Assembly (NCBI GenBank): GCA_019055375.1
Contig: JAHQIW010000634.1
Coordinates: forward strand, 163,303-227,302
Length of the DNA stretch: 64,000 bases
Source: Parelaphostrongylus tenuis
Taxonomy: Eukaryota > Nematoda > Chromadorea > Rhabditida > Metastrongylidae
Reading direction: 5' to 3'
The translations under genes were made by a program, and so were the position numbers. Under the pieces are notes generated by a model, which was not told the DNA's origin, ran no database searches, and saw only the letters and a list, made by a program, of their open reading frames with translations. Shown piece by piece: positions 55,790 through 64,000 of the stretch. Every line of letters starts with the position of its first letter. The first letter of the stretch is position 1.

Positions 55790-56520
55790 TATCGTCTTTA
55801 GAAAGCTTTCTTATTGGGCCGAAAGAACAAAAATAATATTTTGCTTCTCATTGAAAGATTTCTCGCTGATCAAAAATTTTCTTCGGAGTTTTAGTAGCCA
55901 TCCGGTAGATCAAATTTTGAGGATTGCAATGATTTATTTGATTTCCGCAATGTGTCTGGTACTACACTGTAACAGCCAAAAGAAGATTAGGTTTTGCGAA
56001 AAATGGATCCCTCCAACTACGCTCCCCTCACTTCGATCCATTGGGTAAAACTACGTTTTTGATCGTTTCCGAAGTATAAATAATCAATCTACGGCTGTTT
56101 AAAAAAATCTTAAGAGTGTACTTCAGAAAGACCTTGTTGCTGCGCTGAAAGAGCAAAAAGAATATTTCGCTCCTCGTTCGATGATTTCTCGTTGACCAGA
56201 GCCTCATAATTTCAACAACCATACGTTAGACTGAATATCAAGAATTTTAGTAATGATCCTTGTCTCTTATACAGACCTCATAATGCTTCATAAAAACCAA
56301 AAGAAAACTGAGTTTGCAATCGGCGTTTTTTTCCAGTTTTATGGAGCCCAATCTGCTTTTGGCTGTTTACAAAGTCTATATTCAAAACGAAATAAGAATC
56401 CTTAATCTGGTCTATCGATTGACTACTAAAACTCCGAAGGAAAACCTTTAATCGGCAAAAAATCTTCAAGTGAGAAACAAAATATTATATTTGTTCTTTC
56501 AAAGCAGTAACAAGGACTTT
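55790..56520. repeat. three-copy repeat: two direct, one inverted
   Basis: A roughly 130-base unit occurs at 55800-55925 (+), 56128-56265 (+) and 56395-56520 (-). Common blocks are GAAAGAACAAAAATAATATT, TTTCTCGCTGATCAAAAATT, CTTCGGAGTTTTAGTAG and TAGATCAAATTTTGAGGAT (or near matches). The mixed orientation resembles the fold-back families elsewhere. Non-coding. Confidence 0.5.
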
Positions 56521-56712
56521 TTGAAGACGTAATACACCACTTAAATTCTTAGATTTAAGTCATAGAATTAATACTTAAACATCCAAAAATGCGTTTTCTG
56601 AAGAGTCGAAACGTAGAGTAGATAATGGAAAAGTACCTTAAATATAATGGAATACCATCCAAGTATCCAAGCTAAGATCTGTAACATAGGCTTCCTTTTC
56701 TTCTTCTTTTCT

Positions 56713-57006
56713 AGTGTCACGAAATGGAGGCGCCGTGGTCAAGTGGTTGCGATGTTCGTCGCGGCGCGCGTGGGGTGGACCTCATCCCCAGCACTCTCCG
56801 ATAGCCAACAACGAACGTCCTTTAGAAGCCACAGCCAGGCTATTCACGAGATTGCAAGGAGACTCGCTCAACCAGTATTCTACGCTATTCAAGAAAAGAA
56901 AAAAAAACGAATTGAATACTAGAAGTACTGGAATCTGTAGAGTGAGAAAAGAAACGCTGTAAAGACGATTCAAAAAAGTGTAAAGTGCTATAAAGTGCTC
57001 CGAAAT
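56713..57006 (+). mobile_element. SINE-D, full length, best head
   Basis: The tRNA-like head GGCGCCGTGGTCAAGTGGTT has a consensus A box (TGGTCAAGTGG), followed by GCGATGTTCGTCGCGGCGCG, CTCAACCAGTATTCTACGCT, an A-rich stretch and GAAACGCTGTAAAGACGA. AGTGTCACGAAAT (56713-56725) and AGTGCTCCGAAAT (56994-57006) are a 13-base target duplication with two mismatches. Confidence 0.75.
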
Positions 57007-57009
57007 AAT

Positions 57010-57780
57010 TTGTTATATCCTTTGCAGTCATCTTATACATTCTCCTCTATCAGAGCAGTGATGTTCAAAACAATCAAAATTTCACTACAGCACCCTTGAA
57101 GAAAAAAGAATACAAATGTACTTTTTATCTTTTGGCGATAAAATTCTATTTTCGTATCGTGACGTTTTAACTGGGTCCATGATCACTCTCTTTTCTAATC
57201 TGATCGATTTCCTCAAAGCTTAAGCATGCTTTCTTATTCTCACTCCTCTTAACCTTTAGTTCTTGCTCGCAAGATTTCCTCTCACATGACTTATTTCGCC
57301 GAACCTTTGCATCTCAGTCTGAAACCTTTTCCTGCTTCTGTATCTCTTTGCTGCCGCCGGCGATCATTACAAACTTTCATCTGTTGCCATTGCGGCTTTC
57401 ATACTTATGAACTTATGTTTTTCCATATTCAACGAAAGGTCGTAATATGCGTTGCATTATATTTCATAAGGTAGCTCGGACATCATCAACTATTGTGCAT
57501 TATCATTTTTCTTATGTGTATTTTAGCTATCGTTTTATTATTGAATGCTGTACCACAAAATGTTGTCGCAGTGTTTAGTTTACTCACTTTTCCTCCACGT
57601 GAGTGAAATATGTTGTGAACAGTGTTTTTTGAACAATCTTAAACTTTAGAATTTTAGCCGTTGAAGAAGATAGTCATCATAAAATTACATCAAAATTCAA
57701 ATACAGGCATAGTGTAGACCAATGGCTCGAAGCACTATGGGGACATAAGCCAGGCTTGAGTATATAAACATATCTCAAAA
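57010..57780. other. no gene recognised
   Basis: AT-rich, with short frames only. Confidence 0.35.
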
Positions 57781-57789
57781 TGTGAAATT

Positions 57790-58190
57790 ATGATAAACTT
57801 TCGATGGTATATACCCAGCATGGCCCATCACAGCTTTCCCACATCAGTGGAATTAATACATCCGAGAAGTACTTTAAGCAAATCGACAAAACGCTTCGAA
57901 AATTTAGTCTTCTGTAACAATCGTTGATTAGTAGGAAAGGACCAATCCATGTTCGCGAAATATATTGCCACATGTCGCACTATTGACGTTACAGAAACTG
58001 AAGAAACCGAAAAAGGAAACTGCTATCTCCATTATACTAAACAGATCGCTTCTCTATAGAGTGCAGCAGTCAACATCCTTAGCACCTCTGCAACTTTTTG
58101 TGCTAAAATGTTTCCGGAAAAAAAAGCTGTTGAAGAATCAGGATTCGACATCTCCATCGTCTTATGAAGCTTAGAAATTCTTCCAAAGTA
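57790..58190 (+). pseudogene. mariner transposase catalytic-region fragment
   Basis: In plus frames with several breaks one can follow QIDKTLRKFSLL, LISRKGPIHVRE, and then PHVALLTLQKL, which matches the mariner sequence around the second catalytic aspartate (..DNARPH.A..T...L). It ends with KKKLLKNQDSTSPSSYEA and a stop. Stops and frameshifts make it non-functional. Transposases of this family cut and paste at TA sites with a DD34D catalytic triad; the first and third acidic residues cannot be placed with confidence. Confidence 0.55.
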
Positions 58191-58449
58191 CTATGAATAA
58201 ACTTTTTTCTTCACCGACAGTACTGAGTAGGTTCCAATTGCTTCTCTTTCGATTCATAAAGTTTGTTCTGAGTTGAAAACACTTTGAAATTTTATTTCGA
58301 GATTGGACTGCAAATTTAGAGAGAAATTAATAAGAGAAAAAGTTTTGAGAAAATGGTTGTAATTTTTTTGGAGACTAGCCATTTTTGTGTCTTTTTTAGC
58401 TCATTTGAAAGCTCGCTCTCCTGCGTTTGATTGGCATATAATTTATTTA

Positions 58450-58960
58450 TTTATTTCAAGATGGAGTTAACAAGCGCTCAAACTGGGTTGTTGATGATGC
58501 ACGAATGGCTGTTGGGTTCAAATGCAACAGTGGCAAGTGAATGCATCAATTTGGCTTGGGGCGAAGACACAGTTGACAAAAGCACGGTTGTGCAGGTGGT
58601 TCAAAAAGATTAGCGGGAGTGAAAAAGTTTGGAAGATGGAGAGTAGTTCAATGGAGCATCGGCTGCGAGACAAAAACTCTGGTACCGATATTGAATTGCA
58701 CAATTCGGTTCATTCATTTCTTCAACAGCATTAGATCGGAACTTTGTGCTCGCGGAATCAACCTTTGCCCTAGAAGTGGCAGGAAGTGCCTGAAGTTGAA
58801 GGACAGTACTCTGAGTAATAGTTCTGTCTTTGTTCGGGTGTAACAGGTGCATAAATAAATGTTTTACGAGCATTTTCTCAAAACTGTTTCCCCAATCTAT
58901 TGATAATAAGCGTCTTCCAGATGAACGACCATGAGTACGGCTCAAAACATTAGTTAGAAT
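58450..58960 (+). pseudogene. mariner copy with internal deletion
   Basis: The N-terminal helix-turn-helix part is visible as LGSNATVASECINLAWGEDT followed, after a one-base frame change, by CRWFKKISGSEK. From about 58735 the sequence is already the C-terminal end (LCARGINLCPRSG.., frame-shifted to KWQEVPEVEGQYSE) and the 3' flank GTTTTACGAGCATTTTC shared with 1330-1350. The catalytic core is missing. It is a non-autonomous or dead deletion derivative. It lies 3' of the catalytic fragment at 57.8 kb, so the two are not one colinear gene. Confidence 0.55.
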
Positions 58961-59029
58961 AAACCATATGGCGCTGTTTAAGAAGATGTTTCTCTATTTG
59001 CATTCAACATAAAAATAACAAAGCTCGGA

Positions 59030-59325
59030 TAGAGCTCTTGGCCTTGATCAGTCTTTGAGGGATATGACGTACATTCGTCTTAAGTAACTGAATTCATATC
59101 TGGTCTTTACGATGATCCACGACGGTGTATCGATGTATCAACTCAGTGCTACTATCCTCCACATAAATATGGTACCAAATGACTGAACCCGGATGGATTG
59201 GATGGTCAGTGAGCTTTGGGTGCGAACCTTGAGGGCGGCATCGAATCAATCACCATCGAGTGATCGGCCATACGTGTGTCACAGAGCACCTCCAATCATT
59301 AAGCCACCTCATGCGCTCATTATAA
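59030..59325 (-). repeat. SINE-A, diverged full-length copy
   Basis: On plus the order is that of an inverted SINE-A: GAGCTCTTGGCCTTGATCAG (3' end), GTACATTCGTCTTAAG, CAACTCAGTGCTACTATCCT, GGTCAGTGAGCTTTGGGTGC, and the head ending CATTAAGCCACCTCATGCGC. Confidence 0.6.
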
Positions 59326-59804
59326 CTGTATGTCAACACAAAACTGGAGCATAAATGGAGGAATATTGAGATCATCCGTTGGCCAGATCATGAAGGATAT
59401 CACTAAAAACGTTTAATCACATACTGTATATTGGTTAGAGGGCTTGTCTGGCAAGGCTGCAACGGTATGTAAAGAACAACGTACTATGTGATGTAGTAGA
59501 AACAGCACAAAATTATTCATGATTATGGTTTTGAGCCAGGAGTGTCTTTGTTCTTTCAATCATTTCTAGTCGATAGAATTCTACAACGCACAACTTTTTC
59601 GATATGCTTATTACCACAAAAGAACCTGCAGGAATCATTTGACATACCAATATTTATACTCAAATTGAGATGGTGAAAACTCTTCTGAAATGCAATATAA
59701 CAAAGTTCGGTCGGTCTCTATGAGCTTCTCCACAATCTTTTCGACTCTACAACTCCCGTTCTGTATTCTGATGGAATAAGGAACTTATTCGTTTTTTTGA
59801 GTCC

Positions 59805-60058
59805 TATTAACTGGGAGACCAAGCCATCCATCCCTCCGGGGTCGGTAAATTGGTACCAGATAGGTCTCAGACTGTGTCTGGGAGGATAAGCAGCACTGAC
59901 TCGGTTCAGCGGGAGGCCACCGCGAGTCATTGTAAAGGCCCAGATATGCATTCAGTCACCTCAAACGAAGTTAAAAATTGAAGTCGAATGCATGGCGCAT
60001 CCCTAAGGGATTGATCAACGCCGAGAGCTTTATCCTTTATCCTTTATTAACTGGGAGA
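59805..60058 (+). mobile_element. SINE-A, 5' truncated, with exact 14-bp target duplication
   Basis: TATTAACTGGGAGA occurs at 59805-59818 and 60045-60058. Between them is a SINE-A lacking the tRNA-like head, starting at CCAAGCCATCC and ending in the tail CTTTATCCTTTATCCTT. The clean duplication shows a recent insertion that was truncated at the 5' end, as expected when LINE machinery stops early. Confidence 0.9.
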
Positions 60059-60059
60059 A

Positions 60060-60790
60060 GCTCTTTAAATAACAAGTAGCACATTTACGCTGCTCCAAAA
60101 AATGTCTGCTGAGGCTGCTCGAGGTGTATTACTTGGTCGGAAGGTATGGCAAGCATTAGCCACACTCAGGAAATACGAATCACATAAATGGCGTGAAAAG
60201 TAATCAAAAATTCATTGTCCTATTTAACAATCTTGAGCTCAGCGCTGTCGCGTTGAAGCGTTTATTGGAAATGTGGAAAACGACGTGCACCAATTATCCA
60301 GTACATAGCAGAGGTCTTTCACGGCTGGAAAGTAACCTGAAGATAAGTTTGTAGGTTTAGATCATTTACAATTTGGTTGACTCTGAAATGATAAGCAGTC
60401 ATTGATGTTCAGTCGCTAGACAGCTCCCATGCATTTTTGGGGTATCACAACGTAATAGCAGAAATTGGAGCTTCGAAGCTCCAACATAGCAGAATCTTCC
60501 GTGTTATATCCCTAGCACAAGACATTACTTACTACGGAGCATCTCAATTTAGAGCTCACTTTCCAAGTGCAGATTTGTGCTAGAACGAAACCCATGAATT
60601 GCCTCAGGTCTTTCAAATTGAGAATTGAAATAAGCGCTTTAAGAGTACTACAAACCAGGTGTTAATTACTAATGAGCTATTTGGAAGAACATTGAGTAAA
60701 ACAGTTCGTTGTTAGCCTAGCATCTCTCTAAAACTACCTTTTCAAGCGCTAAATTGATTTATGAAGTCGGAAATAGTTTTCTTCAACTAT
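60060..60790. other. no gene recognised
   Basis: No recognisable frame, repeat partner or RNA gene. Confidence 0.35.
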
Positions 60791-60794
60791 CTTT

Positions 60795-60978
60795 CAAGAA
60801 TCCCTCTCAGCTATGGCGACAAACCAACAAAAAATATCTCTCCAATGAAGAAGCCTTGTTCCATGAAAATGAAACACCACCGTATTCGGCCGCAGTCACA
60901 CAATGGGATTTACTCGTTGTTGTTCTACTGAGAAGTGGCATGTTTTTGGTGATATCTACAAAAGTAGTTAGTTGGTAA
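60795..60978 (+). other. exon-like frame, possible membrane segment
   Basis: A plus frame reads NKKYLSNEEALFHENETPPY, SAAVTQWDLL and then a hydrophobic stretch VVVLLRSGMFLVIS, ending at a stop at 60978. An acceptor-like CCTCTCAG at about 60810 precedes it in a usable position. No start codon in context and no family recognised. Might be an isolated exon or chance. Confidence 0.2.
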
Positions 60979-61284
60979 AAAAATAAGATGATGACTGAAA
61001 TTTCTAGTAGCGGCTCTGTCGTATCATCACAGATCAGTATAAGTACCGTCAAGCATTACAACATCGCGCCGTGAAAACTTTTGACATCGAAGGTCTTAAT
61101 TTTGTAACAACTCGAAAGACCTACTTTCTTGAAACCCTCGGCATGTTAATATATAAACCTTTTGAAAACGATAAGTAAAAGCTTAGAAACTAATCTTTGT
61201 TTAGAGCTTCACGAGGTTGGTCATCTTTATACCCCAATCGATAGTTCTTCTTCCCGGTCGATGGGTTTCCGCGTTTTTGTCTTT

Positions 61285-61330
61285 TGTTGGCTGACGTTTT
61301 CGGCGAATACGCCTTCTTCTGAGCCTGAAC
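61285..61330 (-). repeat. short dispersed motif K
   Basis: On plus TTGGCTGACGTTTTCGGCGA followed by CGCCTTCTTCTGAGCC, the reverse complement of the unit at 19250-19285. Confidence 0.4.
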
Positions 61331-61367
61331 GTATCAAAACGTTGTAGCGTTATTTATATGACTATAT

Positions 61368-61705
61368 TACTGTGAGAGGAGCGCATGTGGCGCAGTGGTT
61401 AGAGATGCCCTGCGTCGCACACGAGGTCACTGGTTCGATCTCGCGCTCATTGGCCTCACCAAGCTATCCATCCCTCCGGGGTCGGTAAATTGGTTACCAA
61501 GACAGGCCTCAGACTTGTCTGGGAGGATAAGCAGCCCACTGGACTCGGTTCACGCGGGAGGCCATCGCGAGTCATTGTAAAGGCCAGATGTGCATTCAAT
61601 CTACCTCAAACGAAGTTAGAAATTGAAGTCGAATGCATGGCGCATCCCCTCAGGGATTGATCAACGCCGAGAGCTTTAATGCCTTTATCCTTTATACTGT
61701 GAGAG
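61368..61705 (+). mobile_element. SINE-A, full length, with exact 11-bp target duplication
   Basis: TACTGTGAGAG at 61368-61378 and 61695-61705 flanks a 316-base element (61379-61694). Head: GAGCGC pairs with GCGCTC, A box TGGCGCAGTGG, B box GGTTCGATCTC. The body contains GGTCGGTAAATTGG, GGGAGGATAAGCAGC, GTCATTGTAAAGGCCAG and GATTGATCAACGCCGAGAGC. The tail is TTTATCC. This is the reference copy for the family in this window. Confidence 0.9.
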
Positions 61706-61709
61706 AGAA

Positions 61710-62780
61710 AAAATAAATAATTTGAAAATCTACGGTGTTGATAATCGATAACTAATTTGGGGAAACCACTCACCTTACCATCTAAACTAGGGACTACCTA
61801 TGTGTGCTAGCGCCAGGGTGCCGTATGAGCTCCGCCCCCCGTGTCAGTAGGTCAAATTATGGATAGGTGCCATCTGAGACCCATGCTAGAAAAATCAATC
61901 TGAGGTAAGGTCCGGTTATCAATTAGCGACAAGGGTGGGGAATTCGTAGTTATTCCTCGTCAGTTGGATGTTGATATAACGGAGACAACATCTCCAAGAT
62001 GTTCCTCTCTATCGACCTTCCTCTGAAAAAGAATATAAATCACAATGCCGAAATTTGAACGAAGAATGGGTCCGTAACGACAAAAGCTGCGGGTCATAGT
62101 CATATTTCTTGACAAATTTTTAGGTCAAACCAAGTGATCCTAATTTTATTCTTTAAGCCAAACACAATGGTGTTATATTGTTATACTGTTGACTGTTATA
62201 ATGTCTATACAGAATAATTGCTTCATACCGCTGTTTGTATGACAGGTGTTAAAGCATGCGTGTGTACTGAGCCTTTCTCCTCGTATCAATTTTTATGAAA
62301 AAAAAATTTTATGCCTATACTCGTTAAATGTCGTGAAGCGGAAAAAGACATGCATGTCATTTCACCTGCTATCACGACCACTACATCAGTTAACACACAG
62401 CACTGATACTTCATTGATCCTTCTCCTTCAATCGTTGTCTTATAAGAGACCACCCACTGGGAACTGAAGTGAAATCGACACCAGCAAAATGGTTCTAGAA
62501 ATTCTCAAAAATCTTGTTAATCTCTTTCAGAATCTTCAATTTGGTCTTCTTTTATTTCTTCTCCTAAAGAAATATTCATATTTTTGAAGTGTGTATTCTA
62601 GTGACACGTAAAATGATAACAGGAATACTCGAGAAGAGCTCGCAACATTAACATCTTGGTCCAGAATAAAAAGTTGCCAAGTGCATCAGTTGTTCAGGGA
62701 AGGCCCTAATTAATACAACACTCCTGCCTCATTGACTGATCATTTTTCTTCAATATTCAACACTAATGACAAAAACCACG
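61710..62780. other. no gene recognised
   Basis: No domain, exon or repeat recognised before the RTE 5' leader. Confidence 0.35.
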
Positions 62781-62782
62781 GA

Positions 62783-63295
62783 CCCCTCCCTCTTTGAGGG
62801 ATCCCGCCCGGTTAGTCGTACGAGAGGGCACGTGGCTGCGTCCCCAAGGTGGTGGATAGGGGAATAAAACGCGAACCAAAAAGCGATCGTGTGCTTCCCA
62901 GAGACGCAGGTGGATTCAGGGGACGAGCTCCCTGCTTCTGCAGCGCCCGACGTGACCAAAAACTCTATTTCTTACGAGTCAAGTCGGCCAAAAGCCTGCA
63001 ATCAAGCGGCTGGGAAGCTACATGGGGAGGCGGTTAGGAGTCGCCTCCAACAAATAAGCTCCTCCCGCTCCTCCGAGAGAGACTGGCAAGCTACTCGTGA
63101 GTACCCAGCCCCCACGTTTAGAGCCTGGCAAGCTACACGTTGGGTATCAAAAATGCCAAAACAGTAACAAATATGGGCCTCATTCCCCTGACCCCGAAAG
63201 AGCCCCTGGTACGGCAGCGCCAGGTAGGACGAGTACGGAGAGGCTGCTAAAATCTCAGGGCCGAACTAGGCTGCCAAGATCGAAAACGGACTAAA
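62783..63295 (+). mobile_element. RTE 5' leader (untranslated) with internal subrepeats
   Basis: A GC-richer stretch leading into the endonuclease frame. The same sequence, more eroded, lies at 30150-30580. It contains three related segments at 63010 (CTGGGAAGCTACATGG), 63083 (CTGGCAAGCTACTCGTGAGT) and 63125 (CTGGCAAGCTACACGTTGGG). The true 5' end is uncertain; homology with the 30 kb copy starts at about 62803. Confidence 0.6.
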
Positions 63296-64000
63296 ATGAC
63301 GATCTGTACCTACAACGCAAGAACCCTTGCTCAACAATCCGCTGTAGAAGATCTGTTGATTCAAGCAAGAAGAATAAGGTACGACGTCATTGGCCTGGCT
63401 GAGACGAGAAGGCGCCATCCTTTTCACGCTGTCTATGACACCGGAGAAGAACTGTTCCTTGGAACATGCGATCGCAGAGGTGTCGGTGGCGTTGGCGTCC
63501 TCGTCAAATCGAATTTGACCGTGAACATTGATTCGTTCGAACAACTAACAACCCGCATCGGACGATTACGGTTGAAACGATGTGGTTCTATGCCGGCTTT
63601 GACCATCTTCGTTGCTTACGCACCAACATCAAGCTATGACGAAGACGAAGTCGAAGCGTTCTATATGGACCTCGAAAAATTCTTCAGAGAAGATCATACA
63701 TTCTTCAAGGTCATTGTCGGAGATTTTAACGCAAAAATTGGACCTAGAAGAACGTCTGAAGAACGTCACATAGGGACCCACGGACTAGAATGGAATGAAC
63801 AGGGTGAGAGGCTATCGAGTTTATCATGACGACCCAAACCATCCATGGTAACTCGCAATTCCAAAAGCCTCTCTCTCAGCGATGGACGTGGGAGTCTCCC
63901 AATGGAGAGTACCATAACGAAATAGATCACATCATAGTAAATCGAATGTTTTGCCTGACGACGTCGCTGTTGTTCCAAGTTCACACGGATCAGACTCGCC
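63296..64000 (+). pseudogene. RTE endonuclease domain, frameshifted, runs off window
   Basis: The frame starts MTICTYNARTLAQQSAVEDL and contains IGLAETRRR (the conserved E of apurinic-type endonucleases), GVGGVGVLVK and [11 protein letters not shown] (catalytic D and N). The frame stops at 63829, but the expected continuation (EFIMTTQTIHGNSQFQKP, then NEIDHIIVNRMFCLT with the SDH-type end region) follows one base out of register, and another shift occurs near 63959. The endonuclease nicks target DNA to prime reverse transcription. Two indels mean it is dead unless they are sequence errors. Confidence 0.85.

Noticed and set aside
61379..61450. functional tRNA gene
   Set aside because: The tRNA-like head is continuous with a repeated SINE body and has target duplications; it is a SINE promoter.

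Overview
The window looks like nuclear DNA of a clade V (strongylid) nematode, most likely a hookworm. The RTE-class retrotransposon protein is of the type that fills Ancylostoma and Necator genomes (recalled family knowledge, not searched). Plausible splice acceptors match the short nematode TTTCAG type, and the DNA is AT-rich and gene-poor. There is no sign of bacterial organisation: no operons and no dense reading frames. Most open frames are chance or lie inside repeats.

Layout. 0-5 kb holds a mariner 3' end, a tRNA-like/SINE composite and anonymous repeats. 6.8-10.1 kb holds minus-strand remnants of an F-box-like gene family. 10.2-12.6 kb is a ~2 kb repeat (family E) with a fold-back element nested in it. 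12.6-17.1 kb has two tRNA-like fold-back elements flanking a 5'-inverted RTE insertion at 13.35-14.56 kb. 18-26.6 kb has SINEs, a second copy of repeat E with a different nested insertion, and a duplicated repeat M carrying a MITE and a retrotransposon tail. 28-35.4 kb has fold-back repeats, an internally deleted RTE and several SINEs. 38.97-39.79 kb is a second truncated RTE copy. 57.8-58.96 kb has scrambled mariner pieces, 59-61.7 kb has three SINE copies, and 62.78-64 kb is the 5' end of a further RTE copy that runs off the window.

The best candidate host gene is on the minus strand between about 54.13 and 41.41 kb. At least seven short exons can be read (54134-53731, 52523-52344, 49544-49479, 48512-48426, 44040-43993, 43042-43001, 41573-41501). 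Nearly all have strong nematode acceptors. The five internal exons after the first have lengths divisible by three (180, 66, 87, 48, 42), and all junctions have the same phase, so any can be skipped without breaking the frame. Together they encode a lysine-rich tail ending 87 bases before an AATAAA signal. This micro-exon-like layout with repeat-filled introns is the most interesting feature here.

The rest is a record of repeat biology: at least twelve copies of one tRNA-derived SINE family (several with exact target duplications), eight or nine copies of a second, several classes of fold-back/MITE elements that contain tRNA-like promoters, and four RTE-type insertions caught in different states (5' inversion, 5' truncation, internal deletion, intact 5' leader with frameshifts).
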